The position numbers and the translations under genes are program-made. The notes beneath the pieces were generated by a model. That model was not told the DNA's origin and ran no database searches. It saw only the letters and a program-made list of their open reading frames with translations. Positions 16,720 through 26,001 of a stretch of 64,000 nt of DNA are shown here, piece by piece. Position 1 is the first letter of the stretch. Each line of letters starts with the position of its first letter. Origin of the DNA: Celeribacter halophilus (GTDB taxonomy: Bacteria; Pseudomonadota; Alphaproteobacteria; Rhodobacterales; Rhodobacteraceae); NCBI RefSeq assembly GCF_900114135.1, contig NZ_FORY01000002.1, forward strand, positions 124,001-188,000, in the 5' to 3' direction.

Positions 16720-17697
16720 TTACGGGTATAGGTGATGCATGTGAGAGGCGCATCCCGTGAGCGCGGCAAAGTCGTCTTCGATGATGGAAACCGAAAAATT
16801 CTTCATAAAACCGGCAAACCGGCCCTTGTCGCGGAAGGCCTCGGAAAACCCGAAACGCTCAAGATAGGGCGCGATGTGACGGGCCACACCGCCTACCAGA
16901 TAGACCCCGCCGAAGGGCAGTTGCACCAGAGACAGGTTGCCGACGACCCGCCCGAGAATCTTGACGAAGAGCTGTGCGGCCTGCGTGGCGCGCGGGTCGT
17001 CTCCGGCCTCGACGGAGGCCATGATTTCGGCGGCGGATTTTTCGAAAGCCTCGCCGGCTTCGGTCCCCAAAAACAGGTAAACGCGCTCCAGACCACGACC
17101 GGAGAGCACATCTTCGACAGCGGGGAAGCCGTGGGCGGTCTCGACGAACTGGCACAGGGCCAATTCGTGTTCGTCGCGGATCGGCAGGTTGGCGTGGCCA
17201 CATTCGGACGGCGCGACAAGGCGACCTGCACCGGTTTCAAACACGGGGGCCGCATTGAAGCCTGTGCCAATGCCGACCACGAGGCGTGCGGCGTGCGGAG
17301 CGGGCTCTGGCGCATCGATCACCGGACGGATGTTGCTTTCGTCCACAAGACCCAAGGCATGGCCCTGCGCTTGAAGGTCATTGAGAATGGCGACATGCTC
17401 GGCCTGACAGGCGCGGCGCAGGGTGTCGCTGTCGATGGTCCAGTCGAGATTGGTCATGGTGCCCACACCGTCCCGCACAGGACCGGCTACGGCCACACAG
17501 GCCCCCTTGCAATCGACGTTGCCCTCTTCCTCGATATATTGCCGGAGCACCGTTTCCAGACCGGGAAACTTGCGGTTGGAATAGCGCCGGATCGTATCGG
17601 GCAGAAGCGTGATGCCATCGGCCAGAGCCACGCGCGTATTGGTGCCCCCGATGTCGGCCACGAGGGTGAGGGTGTCGGCGGGATGGTTGGGCATCAT
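16720..17697 (-). CDS. glk: Glucokinase
   Basis: Phosphorylates glucose with ATP to glucose 6-phosphate in the cytoplasm. The protein is 325 aa and belongs to the proteobacterial Glk type (not ROK). VADIGGTNTRVAL is the phosphate-binding motif near the N-terminus, with VAVAGPV, ILNDLQAQGHAL, VGIGTGFNAAP and SECGHANLP following. The ATG at 17697 is preferred over an upstream TTG at 17712, which would overlap the bglA stop. With only one nucleotide between the bglA stop and this start, it is co-transcribed with bglA and would trap the glucose released by the glucosidases. Confidence 0.93.
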   Translation of the reverse strand: MMPNHPADTLTLVADIGGTNTRVALADGITLLPDTIRRYSNRKFPGLETVLRQYIEEEGNVDCKGACVAVAGPVRDGVGTMTNLDWTIDSDTLRRACQAEHVAILNDLQAQGHALGLVDESNIRPVIDAPEPAPHAARLVVGIGTGFNAAPVFETGAGRLVAPSECGHANLPIRDEHELALCQFVETAHGFPAVEDVLSGRGLERVYLFLGTEAGEAFEKSAAEIMASVEAGDDPRATQAAQLFVKILGRVVGNLSLVQLPFGGVYLVGGVARHIAPYLERFGFSEAFRDKGRFAGFMKNFSVSIIEDDFAALTGCASHMHHLYP

Positions 17698-17698
17698 G

Positions 17699-19048
17699 TC
17701 AGGTCCGTGCAATCAGGTCTTTGAGCATGTGATACGAGGCTTTGGGGGTGCGTTTCAATGTTTCAAAATCCACATGCACCATGCCGAAACGCCGTTCGTA
17801 GCCGAAAGCCCACTCATAGTTGTCCAGAAGCGACCAGTAGAAAAAGCCTTGCAGGTTCACCCCTTGCTCGATGGCCTTGTGCATTGCGGCCAGATGGTCG
17901 GTGATATAGGCGCAGCGTTCCGGATCGTTCACGACGCCGTTGCGCAGATGGTCGTCCCATGCCATGCCGTTTTCGGTCACCATAACCGGCAGATCGCCCA
18001 CATAGTTTTCTTTGAGCTTCACCAGCAGGGCGCGCAGCCCTTCGGGGCAGATCTCCCAGCCCATCTGGGTGGTGGCAAGATGGCCTTGCGCGGGTTTGGT
18101 GTGCGGCCACGGGCTTTCCGCGTCATGGGCGACAAGCTGGCGAAAGTAGTAGTTGACGCCGAGCCAGTCGAGCGGTTGCGAGATGTCTTTTGCGAGATCG
18201 TCTTGCCAGCCTTTCGGCAGATGCGGCTCAAGCCCATCGAGCGCCTCTTGCGGATACCGGCCCTTGCTGACCGCCTCGATGAACCAGCGGTTGTTGGTCG
18301 CGTCTTGGGTGACGGCGGCCTGAATGTCTTTGGGATCGTCGCTGGCCGGTTGGGTGTGTTCGAAATTGATGACAATGCCGAGGTTGTCACGCCCTCTGGC
18401 ACGCAGACGGCTGACGGCCTCGCCATGGGCCTTGAGCACATAGTGCATGGAGCGGGCAGCGGCGCGGATGTCGCGGCGGCCGGGTGCGTGATGGCCAAGA
18501 AAATGCGAAAGATATGAGACACACCACGGTTCGTTGATCGTGGCGATCGAGGCCATGCGGTCACCGATCCGGTCATCCACGACCTCTGCGAAATCACCAA
18601 ACCACAGATGCACATCCGGGTTGGTCCAGCCGCCCAGATCGGCCAGCGCGGCGGGCATTTCCCAGTGATAGAGCGTCAGATGCGGTTCGAGGCCGCGCTC
18701 GAGAATGGCATCGGTCAGCCGGTCGTAATAATCCAGCCCCTCGCGGTTCACTGCGCCCCGACCTTCGGGGATGACCCGCGCCCAGCTTGTCGAGAACCGG
18801 TAGGCGTCAAAACCGCCATCCTTGAGCAGGTCCATATCCTCGCCATAGCGATGGTATTGGTCGCAGGCCAGTGCCCCGTCTTCGGCGCGCAGCACATTTC
18901 CGGGGGTCGCGGCGAAGGTGTCCCAATGGGTCACACCGGCATTGCCGAACTTGTGGCCTTCGACCTGATAGGCGGCCGTTGCGGCACCAAAGCGGAAACC
19001 GTCGGGAAAGTCTTTTCGGGTCAGACGGGGGAGCGGGCGGTTTGTCAT
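17699..19048 (-). CDS. bglA: GH1 family beta-glucosidase
   Basis: Cytoplasmic hydrolase of beta-glucosides, 449 aa, the usual length of GH1 enzymes. The acid/base glutamate is in ATINEPWC and the nucleophile in MVTENGMAWDD; the N-terminal FRFGAATAAYQVEG signature and SWARVIPEGRG are also present. No signal peptide. GGAGG lies 6 nt before the ATG. A LacI-type operator (19064-19075) is just upstream, and a second (19163-19174) lies nearer the regulator gene. Beta-specificity is typical of GH1, though the neighbours handle alpha-glucosides. Confidence 0.94.
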   Translation of the reverse strand: MTNRPLPRLTRKDFPDGFRFGAATAAYQVEGHKFGNAGVTHWDTFAATPGNVLRAEDGALACDQYHRYGEDMDLLKDGGFDAYRFSTSWARVIPEGRGAVNREGLDYYDRLTDAILERGLEPHLTLYHWEMPAALADLGGWTNPDVHLWFGDFAEVVDDRIGDRMASIATINEPWCVSYLSHFLGHHAPGRRDIRAAARSMHYVLKAHGEAVSRLRARGRDNLGIVINFEHTQPASDDPKDIQAAVTQDATNNRWFIEAVSKGRYPQEALDGLEPHLPKGWQDDLAKDISQPLDWLGVNYYFRQLVAHDAESPWPHTKPAQGHLATTQMGWEICPEGLRALLVKLKENYVGDLPVMVTENGMAWDDHLRNGVVNDPERCAYITDHLAAMHKAIEQGVNLQGFFYWSLLDNYEWAFGYERRFGMVHVDFETLKRTPKASYHMLKDLIART

Positions 19049-19063
19049 GGGGCCTCCGTATTC

Positions 19064-19075
19064 GGTAGCGCTAAC
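19064..19075. promoter_or_regulatory. LacI-type operator upstream of bglA
   Basis: GGTAGCGCTAAC, a near-palindrome with the central CG typical of LacI-family operators, between the bglA Shine-Dalgarno and the sites further upstream. Weaker match than the two CAAAGCGCTTTG sites. Confidence 0.55.
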
Positions 19076-19162
19076 GATTTGGGCCGGTGGGCGCGTGGCT
19101 GCGTTGGAACCGGCGGGGTGATGGGGTCTCTCTTAACGTCGAAGGACTGGATCGGGCAAGAT

Positions 19163-19174
19163 CAAAGCGCTTTG
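19163..19174. promoter_or_regulatory. LacI-type operator CAAAGCGCTTTG (bglA-glk side)
   Basis: Perfect 12-bp palindrome, identical to the one at 20513-20524. It lies between the regulator gene and bglA, so it could control bglA-glk. Confidence 0.75.
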
Positions 19175-19225
19175 GCTGTGCGGTTTGAAGAAATAAAACG
19201 CGCGGGTGAGGGCTGGGGCGTGGTG

Positions 19226-20257
19226 TCAGCGCTTCGGGGCGGGGCCTGTCGTGTGACCGATGATTAACTCCGCATCCAACAGCGTATGACGCAAGGGGCG
19301 TTGCGGGTTGGAGATTTGCTCCATTAACATTTCCGCGCAAATCCGCCCCGCCATGCGCACGGAGGAGCGGGTGGCCGTATAGATCGGCTCGGTCGACCCG
19401 TTGCGTAGATAGGAGAGGTCATCATCATGCACGATCAGGGACACGTCTTTGCCGATTTTGAGACCCGCCGCATCCAAAGCACGGCGCACACCAAAGCCGA
19501 CGATGATTGACGAGGCCAGAAGGGCGGTGGGCGGTTCGTCTAGGGCAAGCATCTCTGCGGTTGCCTTGAACCCGTATTCTTCTGTCATTTCACCGGAATA
19601 ACAGAGCATCAGGTCTTCCTTGATGCCGACGGCGTCCAGCGCGGTGCGATAGCCGATCCGGCGTTTCGCGGCGAAATCCATGCTTTCCAACCCGTTCAAA
19701 AGCCCGATGCGCCGGTGTCCGAGATCAATCAGAAAATGCGTGGCGCGTTCAAAGGCGCGGGTGTTGTTCATATCGACCCAGCAATAATCATCCTCGGTCG
19801 CGCTGCCGCTGCGACCATGCACGACAAATGGCATGCCGATGTCTTGCAAAAGCGCGATTCGCGGATCGTTGGCCTTCGGACCATGCACAATCACCCCGTC
19901 GACGGACCCTTTGGCGGCAATCTTGCGATAGGCTTCGGATTCGTTGCTGTCGGGGACAATGGACAGAATCATATCGTAATTTTCACGCGAATAGATTTCC
20001 GAGGCCCCCGCGACGAAATCGGTAAACACCGGATTTACCACCTCATGTTCGGTGGACAGCGGGATGACGTGGCCGACGGCATGGTTCTGCCCTGTGGCCA
20101 AGCCGCGTGCGCGGGTGTTTGGGGTGTAGTTGTGTTTTTTGGCCGCTTTCAGCACCTTTTCCCGGGTTAGTTCCGAGACTTCGGGATAGCCGTTCAGGGC
20201 CCGCGAGACTGTGGTCTGGGACAGGCCGAGCAGGGTGGAAAGCTCTTTGAGGTTCAT
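19226..20257 (-). CDS. aglR: LacI-family transcriptional regulator, AglR-like
   Basis: Sugar-responsive repressor, 343 aa. Residues 1-55 form the LacI DNA-binding domain (LKELSTLLGLSQTTVSRALNGYPEVSE), followed by the hinge (PNTRARGLATG) and a periplasmic-binding-protein-like effector domain. It is divergent from aglE and upstream of bglA-glk on the same strand, the same arrangement as aglR beside aglEFGAK in Sinorhizobium. The palindromes at 20513-20524 and 19163-19174 are its likely targets, and release by an alpha-glucoside is expected. Confidence 0.9.
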   Translation of the reverse strand: MNLKELSTLLGLSQTTVSRALNGYPEVSELTREKVLKAAKKHNYTPNTRARGLATGQNHAVGHVIPLSTEHEVVNPVFTDFVAGASEIYSRENYDMILSIVPDSNESEAYRKIAAKGSVDGVIVHGPKANDPRIALLQDIGMPFVVHGRSGSATEDDYCWVDMNNTRAFERATHFLIDLGHRRIGLLNGLESMDFAAKRRIGYRTALDAVGIKEDLMLCYSGEMTEEYGFKATAEMLALDEPPTALLASSIIVGFGVRRALDAAGLKIGKDVSLIVHDDDLSYLRNGSTEPIYTATRSSVRMAGRICAEMLMEQISNPQRPLRHTLLDAELIIGHTTGPAPKR

Positions 20258-20608
20258 GTCTGACCCTTTTATTTATGCACACTGGGCAGAAGGTTGCATG
20301 TAATTTTCACACAGGTTAGCCGCGGGCAAGGGGCGAGGTAAAGCCTCTTTGCGCAGGTAGAGCAGTTCGCTGCGTTTCGAAATTCCGTTTGCGTCGAGGT
20401 GCTCCTGTGAACACGGGGCTTGTGGTTCGGGATGTTTCTTGCGGTTCGCAAGGCCCGGTTTGATCCTGATCATTGACTCTGGTGGCCTCATGGGAGAGGG
20501 TTGCGCGTGTGCCAAAGCGCTTTGAGGTTGCCGGAACTATTTGATTTCCGGACTTGTTGCGTTAGGATTCCTTTGCCCATGTCTGGGTATGAAAACTGGG
20601 AGGTTTAC
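20258..20608. other. Divergent regulatory region aglR/aglE
   Basis: 351 nt without a gene. It contains the operator at 20513-20524 and a CCGGAA-N9-TTCCGG inverted repeat (20531-20551), and must carry the promoters for aglR and aglE. Nothing else recognisable. Confidence 0.6.
20513..20524. promoter_or_regulatory. LacI-type operator CAAAGCGCTTTG (agl operon)
   Basis: Perfect 12-bp palindrome with central CG, 85 nt upstream of the aglE start. Identical copy near bglA at 19163-19174. Confidence 0.8.
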
Positions 20609-21877
20609 ATGAAAAAGACACTTATGACCGGCGCAGCAACTGTTGCTTTGTGCGCGGCAGGCGCGCAGGCGCAGGATTTGACCATCGCCGGGCCGTGGAT
20701 CGGCGCCGACCAGGAAATGGTTGAAGAGGTGCTGGCCGTTTTTGAAGAGCAAAGCGGCCTTGATGTCGCCTATGTCGGATCCGACAGCTTTGAACAGCAG
20801 ATCGTGATCGACGCCGAAGCGGGCTCTGCTCCCAATATTGCGGTTTTCCCGCAGCCGGGTCTGGCTGCTGAAATGGCTGGCCGCGGTTTTCTCACGCCGC
20901 TTGGCGAGGATGTCGCCGATTGGGTGCGCGAAAACTATGCAGCAGGCCAGTCTTGGGTGGATCTCGGCACCTATACCGGCCCTGACGGGGAAGATGCGCT
21001 TTACGGATTTTTCTACAAGGTCGATCTGAAATCTCTCGTCTGGTATGTGCCGGAAAACTTCGAAGATGCGGGCTATGAAGTGCCCGAAACCATGGAAGAG
21101 CTGAAAGCGCTCACCGAACAGATCGTCGCCGATGGCGAGGTGCCGTGGTGTATCGGTCTGGGGTCCGGTGCGGCGACCGGTTGGCCGGCGACGGATTGGG
21201 TCGAAGACCTGATGCTGCGCACGCAACCGCCGGAAGTCTATGACGGCTGGGTCACCAACGAGGTGAAATTCGACGATCCGCGTGTGGTGGAAGCCATCGA
21301 GGAATTCGGCTGGTTCGCACGCAATGACGCTTTTGTCTCCGGCGGGGCAGGCTCCGTGGCCTCTACCGATTTCCGCGACAGCCCGAAAGGTCTCTTTACC
21401 TCACCGCCGCAGTGCTACTTGCACCGCATGGCTTCCTTCATCCCGTCCTTCTTCCCCGAAGGCACGGAAGTGGGGGAAGATGCCGATTTCTTCTACTTCC
21501 CGTCCTATGAGAGCAAAGACCTCGGCAGTCCGGTTCTGGGCGCAGGCACGCTTTGGGCGATCACCAATGACACACCGGCGGCGCATGAGTTCATCAAGTT
21601 CCTCGAAACTCCGGTGGCCCATGAGGCATGGATGTCGCAAAAAGGCTTCCTGACACCGCATAAAGGGGTCGATACCTCGAAATTCGGTGATCCGGCCACT
21701 GCCGCGATGAACGACATCCTGCTGAACGCAACCACCTTCCGCTTTGACGCATCCGACCTGATGCCGGGTGGTGTGGGCGCAGGGTCGTTCTGGACCGGTA
21801 TGGTGGACTACACCGGCGGGAAATCTGCCGAAGATGTCGCCGCGTCCATTCAGGACTCTTGGGACGCGCTGAAATAA
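20609..21877 (+). CDS. aglE: Alpha-glucoside ABC transporter substrate-binding protein
   Basis: Periplasmic receptor for alpha-glucosides such as sucrose, maltose or trehalose. 422 aa from the ATG at 20609, with GGGAGG 7 nt upstream and a clear signal peptide (KKTLMTGAATVALCAAGAQAQ, cleaved after AQA). The mature protein is a family 1 extracellular binding protein; GPWIGADQEMVEEVLAVFEE and NIAVFPQPGLAAEMAGRG match AglE. An in-frame codon further upstream would add an improbable N-terminal tail. First gene of the operon, followed by a stable hairpin and aglF. Confidence 0.94.
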   Translation: MKKTLMTGAATVALCAAGAQAQDLTIAGPWIGADQEMVEEVLAVFEEQSGLDVAYVGSDSFEQQIVIDAEAGSAPNIAVFPQPGLAAEMAGRGFLTPLGEDVADWVRENYAAGQSWVDLGTYTGPDGEDALYGFFYKVDLKSLVWYVPENFEDAGYEVPETMEELKALTEQIVADGEVPWCIGLGSGAATGWPATDWVEDLMLRTQPPEVYDGWVTNEVKFDDPRVVEAIEEFGWFARNDAFVSGGAGSVASTDFRDSPKGLFTSPPQCYLHRMASFIPSFFPEGTEVGEDADFFYFPSYESKDLGSPVLGAGTLWAITNDTPAAHEFIKFLETPVAHEAWMSQKGFLTPHKGVDTSKFGDPATAAMNDILLNATTFRFDASDLMPGGVGAGSFWTGMVDYTGGKSAEDVAASIQDSWDALK

Positions 21878-21901
21878 ACGCAGTCTCTTTACACAGCCGC
21901 T

Positions 21902-21923
21902 CTTCGGGCCTTCGGGTCCGGAG
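21902..21923 (+). promoter_or_regulatory. UUCG-loop hairpin between aglE and aglF
   Basis: CTTCGGGCC and GGTCCGGAG can form a nine-pair stem (two G-U pairs) around a TTCG loop, 25 nt after the aglE stop. No long T-run follows. It would protect aglE mRNA from 3' decay, or partly terminate, and so raise the binding protein over the permeases. Confidence 0.6.
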
Positions 21924-22032
21924 GGCTTTCGCATCTTTGCATCTGCCATTTTGCCCTGACCAGAGCGCATAGGGCGCGTGGGATGCACTGAAAGGCCACA
22001 GGCCGTTTAGCGGCGCGAGAAGGGGAATACAT

Positions 22033-23034
22033 ATGCATCCTGCAGTTCAGGGACTTCTGACCATTGCGATCGGCGTCGGGGCCTGCATCAGCTATTTCTA
22101 TTTTTCCAATATAATTCTCGACAAGCTGATCTTTCCCGCGCGTGGCCCGCATGCGGGGCGGAACATCAACCGTGCGAACCTTGTGCGGCCTTGGTTGTTC
22201 CTGTTTCCGGGGCTTGCCGCCTTGGGGCTCTATCTGGCCTATCCGGTGTTCGAGACCCTGCGCCTGTCGCTCACCGATCGCGATCTGGGCGGGGCCTATG
22301 TGGGGTTAGAGAACTACCGCAAAATGGCGGATGATCCGAAGTTCTGGGAGGCCATGCGCAACAACGCTTTCTGGCTTCTGGTGGTGCCTGCCGCTTCGAC
22401 CGCAATGGGGTTGATCGTGGCGCAGCTCACCGACCGTATCCGTTGGGGTGCGATTGCCAAGTCCCTGATTTTCATGCCAATGGCGATTTCCTTTGTCGGC
22501 GCGGCGGTGATCTGGAAACTGGTCTATGACGCGCGGCCCTTGGGCACGGAGCAGATCGGTATTCTCAATGCGATCTATCTGGCCTTGGGGGGAGATCAGC
22601 CGATGAACTGGCTGACCATTCCGTTCTGGAACAACTTTTTCCTCATGGTAGTTCTGATCTGGATTCAAACCGGCTTTGCCATGGTGATCCTGTCCGCCGC
22701 CCTGCGCGGCGTGCCGGAAGAAACCATCGAAGCGGCCATCGTGGACGGGGCCAACCCGTTCCAGATTTTCTTCAAAATCAAAGTGCCGCAGATCATGGGC
22801 ACTATCGTTGTGGTGTGGACCACGATCACCATCACCGTGCTCAAGGTCTTCGACATCGTCTTCGCCATGACCAATGGCCAGTGGGAGACGCAGGTGCTTG
22901 CCAACTACATGTATGACCAACTGTTCCGTGCCCGCGACTGGGGTGTCGGGTCGGCGGCGGCGATGGTGATTATGCTGTTGGTGACGCCGATCCTTGCGTG
23001 GAACGTCTACAACGCGCGCAAAGAGATGAAATAA
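22033..23034 (+). CDS. aglF: Alpha-glucoside ABC transporter permease AglF
   Basis: Inner-membrane permease, 333 aa, of the MalF type. Membrane segments near residues 5-25, 55-75, 110-130, 145-165, 200-225, 265-285 and 305-325. The EAA loop that contacts the ATPase is EAAIVDGANPFQIFFKIKVP. Followed after 12 nt by aglG, with which it forms the channel. Confidence 0.94.
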   Translation: MHPAVQGLLTIAIGVGACISYFYFSNIILDKLIFPARGPHAGRNINRANLVRPWLFLFPGLAALGLYLAYPVFETLRLSLTDRDLGGAYVGLENYRKMADDPKFWEAMRNNAFWLLVVPAASTAMGLIVAQLTDRIRWGAIAKSLIFMPMAISFVGAAVIWKLVYDARPLGTEQIGILNAIYLALGGDQPMNWLTIPFWNNFFLMVVLIWIQTGFAMVILSAALRGVPEETIEAAIVDGANPFQIFFKIKVPQIMGTIVVVWTTITITVLKVFDIVFAMTNGQWETQVLANYMYDQLFRARDWGVGSAAAMVIMLLVTPILAWNVYNARKEMK

Positions 23035-23046
23035 GGGAACCGGATC

Positions 23047-24309
23047 ATGGACAATATCGTTGGCAAGAAACCGGCTCTCATCTGGGCGACCCATATCTCG
23101 GTCGCGGTGCTGGTGTTCCTCTGGCTGTTCCCGACCGTCGGGCTGTTTGTGTCGTCCTTCCGCACGGGTGACCAGATTGCCAGTTCCGGCTGGTGGAAGG
23201 CGCTGTTTCCGCAAGAACAGAACACGATGATCCGCACGGCAAGTTCGGACACGCAGAAGCAGATCGACGGGAATTATGTGATCGAGGGCAACCTCTTTGC
23301 CGAAGAGGGTGATGCGCAGGGGGAGATTTCCGTCTGGGGCACCTCGTCGCGCAATATTGGCGTCTATACCCCCGGTGACACTGCCGATCTGGGCGAGGAC
23401 GGGATGCTGACGGTCGAGGCCAACGGGGATTACCGGCTTGTCAATGACACGGAATTCACCGGCTCGCGCGGGGAACGCGTCTTTCTGACCGCCAAAACAC
23501 CGCCGTCTTTCACGCTCGACAATTACCGCACGGTGCTGTTTTCCGGCAAGGCGACGGACAAGATGGGCAAGGCCTTTCTCAACACCTTCACTGTCACCAT
23601 TCCGGCCACGGTGATCCCGATTCTGATCGCCGCCTTTGCCGCCTATGCGCTGGCGTGGATGGATTTCAAAGGCCGTGCTTTCCTGATCGCGGTGATCGTC
23701 GGGCTGCTCGTCGTGCCGCTGCAACTGGCGCTCATTCCGCTTTTGAGTTTCCACGGGACGGTGGTCGAATGGTTCATCGCCCTTGTCGGCACTCCGATGG
23801 AAGACAACGCCCGGCGCTTTGCTGAAGTGGGCTGGCTTGGACGGCTGTTCGGTTTTGCGCCGGGGGATACGATCAACTCGAAAGGCTATCTGGGCGTCTG
23901 GGCCGCGCATACGGGCTTTGGCCTGCCGCTGGCGATCTATCTGCTCAGAAACTACATGGTCGGCCTGCCGAAAGACATCATCGAAAACGCCCGAGTGGAC
24001 GGCGCGACGGATTTCCAGATTTTCACCAAGATCATCCTGCCGCTGTCCTTCCCCGCGCTGGCCTCTTTCGCGATTTTCCAGTTCCTCTGGACGTGGAACG
24101 ATCTGTTGGTGGCGCTGGTGTTCCTGATCGACAGTTCCGGCGAGACCACCGTGATGACGCGCCAGATTGTCGAGCTTCTGGGCACGCGCGGCGGCAATTG
24201 GGAAATCCTTGCAACGGCGGCTTTCGTGTCGATCGCCGTGCCGCTGACCGTCTTCTTCTTTATGCAGAAATACCTCGTGCGCGGCCTGTTGGCCGGGTCC
24301 GTGAAATAA
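23047..24309 (+). CDS. aglG: Alpha-glucoside ABC transporter permease AglG
   Basis: Second permease, 420 aa, MalG type. The EAA loop is ENARVDGATDFQIFTKIILP near residue 315. Between the first membrane span (about 13-35) and the second (about 180) there is a polar stretch of about 140 residues that faces the periplasm, rich in Gly, Asp and Thr (about 55-160). This makes it longer than ordinary MalG-type permeases of about 280-300 aa; a similar extension is found in other AglG proteins, as far as I recall. Followed by aglA after 15 nt. Confidence 0.93.
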   Translation: MDNIVGKKPALIWATHISVAVLVFLWLFPTVGLFVSSFRTGDQIASSGWWKALFPQEQNTMIRTASSDTQKQIDGNYVIEGNLFAEEGDAQGEISVWGTSSRNIGVYTPGDTADLGEDGMLTVEANGDYRLVNDTEFTGSRGERVFLTAKTPPSFTLDNYRTVLFSGKATDKMGKAFLNTFTVTIPATVIPILIAAFAAYALAWMDFKGRAFLIAVIVGLLVVPLQLALIPLLSFHGTVVEWFIALVGTPMEDNARRFAEVGWLGRLFGFAPGDTINSKGYLGVWAAHTGFGLPLAIYLLRNYMVGLPKDIIENARVDGATDFQIFTKIILPLSFPALASFAIFQFLWTWNDLLVALVFLIDSSGETTVMTRQIVELLGTRGGNWEILATAAFVSIAVPLTVFFFMQKYLVRGLLAGSVK

Positions 24310-24324
24310 CAAAAGAGCAAAGCC

Positions 24325-25980
24325 ATGAACGCAACTCCTTCCTCCCCCGCGCCGTTCACCCGTGAAAAAGACTGGTGGCGCGGTGCCGTCATTTACCAGA
24401 TCTACCCGCGCTCCTATCAGGACAGCAATGGCGACGGGATCGGTGACCTTCTGGGCATCGTCCAACGCCTGCCTTACATCGCTTCGCTCGGCGTGGATGC
24501 GATCTGGATTTCGCCGTTTTTTACCTCTCCGATGAAGGATTTTGGATATGACGTCGCGGATTATTGCGATGTGGACCCGATGTTCGGCTCTCTGGCGGAT
24601 TTCGATGCGGTGATCGACACGGCCCACGGGCTTGGGGTCAAGGTGATGATCGACCTCGTTCTGAGCCACACCTCCGACCAGCATCCGTGGTTTGTCGAAA
24701 GCCGCAAAGACCGGACGAACCCGAAGGCCAACTGGTATGTCTGGGCGGATGCGAAACCCGATGGCACACCGCCGAACAACTGGCTGTCGATCTTTGGCGG
24801 ATCGGCCTGGCAATGGGATGCAGGACGGATGCAGTATTATCTGCACAACTTCCTGACCGAGCAGCCGGATCTGAACTTCCACGAACCCGAAGTGCAACAG
24901 GCGCTGCTCGAAGTGGCGGAGTTCTGGCTGCATCGCGGGGTGGACGGGTTCCGCCTCGATACGATCAACTTCTACACCCATGATGCGGAACTGCGTGACA
25001 ACCCGCCTCTGGCTCCGGAAGAGCGTCAGGCCAAGACTGCCCCTGCGGTGAATCCCTACACTTGGCAAAACCACATCTACGACAAATCCCGTCCCGAGAA
25101 CCTTGAGTTCCTGCGCAAGCTGCGTGCGGTGATGGAGCCGTTCAATGCCGCTGCTGTGGGCGAGGTGGGGGATGACCAGCGCGATCTGGAAATCCTTGGT
25201 GAATATACTGCAGGCGATGATCTGATGCATATGTGTTATGCCTTTGATCTGCTTTCGGGCGATACGCCGACGCCAGCCTATATCAAAGAGGTGATGGACA
25301 AGGTGGCCGAGGTTGCGGCGGATGGTTGGGCCTGTTGGGCCTATTCCAACCATGACGTAGTGCGGCATATGTCGCGCTGGCATCTCGATGCGATGGGGGC
25401 ACGCGCATTTACCACGCTGTTGATGTGCCTGCGCGGCTCGGCCTGTATCTATCAGGGCGAAGAGCTTGGCCTGCCGGAAGCCGAGGTGAGTTTCGAGGAT
25501 TTGCAAGATCCCTATGGCATCCAGTTCTGGCCCGAATTCAAAGGCCGCGACGGCTGTCGCACGCCGATGGTTTGGGAGCGCTCGCAACATCACGGCGGTT
25601 TCTCGACCGCCGGTCAGACATGGCTGCCGGTGAGCCCGGATCACTACCCGCTGGCCGTGGCCCAGTCCGAATATGATCCCGGATCGATCCTGCACCATTA
25701 CCGCCGTGCGATAGCGTTCCGCCACGCGCATAAGGCGCTCAAGACGGGCACGATGGAGGACATGCATGTGAATGGCTCCTGTCTGGTCTTTACGCGCAAG
25801 AATGACGAAGAAGAGCTGTTCTGCGCCTTCAACCTGTCGGATCAACCGGCCACGCTGGAGGCGCCAAAAGGTGACTGGCATCAGGTCGGCAGCGAATTGA
25901 ACTCCGCCTCCCCGATGGAGGATGGTAAACTGCATCTGGGCCCGTGGCAGCCAGCGATCATGCTGCGCGAAAAGGTCTAA
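24325..25980 (+). CDS. aglA: Alpha-glucosidase (GH13)
   Basis: Cytoplasmic hydrolase that splits imported alpha-glucosides into glucose and a second sugar. 551 aa, no signal peptide, (beta/alpha)8 barrel with an inserted B domain. Region I DLVLSHTSDQH, region II GFRLDTINF (nucleophile Asp), region III AAVGEVGDD (acid/base Glu) and region IV YSNHDVVR are complete. The opening WWRGAVIYQIYPRSYQDSNG is typical of oligo-1,6- or alpha-glucosidases of this group. Lies between aglG and aglK, as in Sinorhizobium. Confidence 0.94.
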   Translation: MNATPSSPAPFTREKDWWRGAVIYQIYPRSYQDSNGDGIGDLLGIVQRLPYIASLGVDAIWISPFFTSPMKDFGYDVADYCDVDPMFGSLADFDAVIDTAHGLGVKVMIDLVLSHTSDQHPWFVESRKDRTNPKANWYVWADAKPDGTPPNNWLSIFGGSAWQWDAGRMQYYLHNFLTEQPDLNFHEPEVQQALLEVAEFWLHRGVDGFRLDTINFYTHDAELRDNPPLAPEERQAKTAPAVNPYTWQNHIYDKSRPENLEFLRKLRAVMEPFNAAAVGEVGDDQRDLEILGEYTAGDDLMHMCYAFDLLSGDTPTPAYIKEVMDKVAEVAADGWACWAYSNHDVVRHMSRWHLDAMGARAFTTLLMCLRGSACIYQGEELGLPEAEVSFEDLQDPYGIQFWPEFKGRDGCRTPMVWERSQHHGGFSTAGQTWLPVSPDHYPLAVAQSEYDPGSILHHYRRAIAFRHAHKALKTGTMEDMHVNGSCLVFTRKNDEEELFCAFNLSDQPATLEAPKGDWHQVGSELNSASPMEDGKLHLGPWQPAIMLREKV

Positions 25981-26001
25981 AGGGGCGAGGGAAGAAAGAG
26001 A

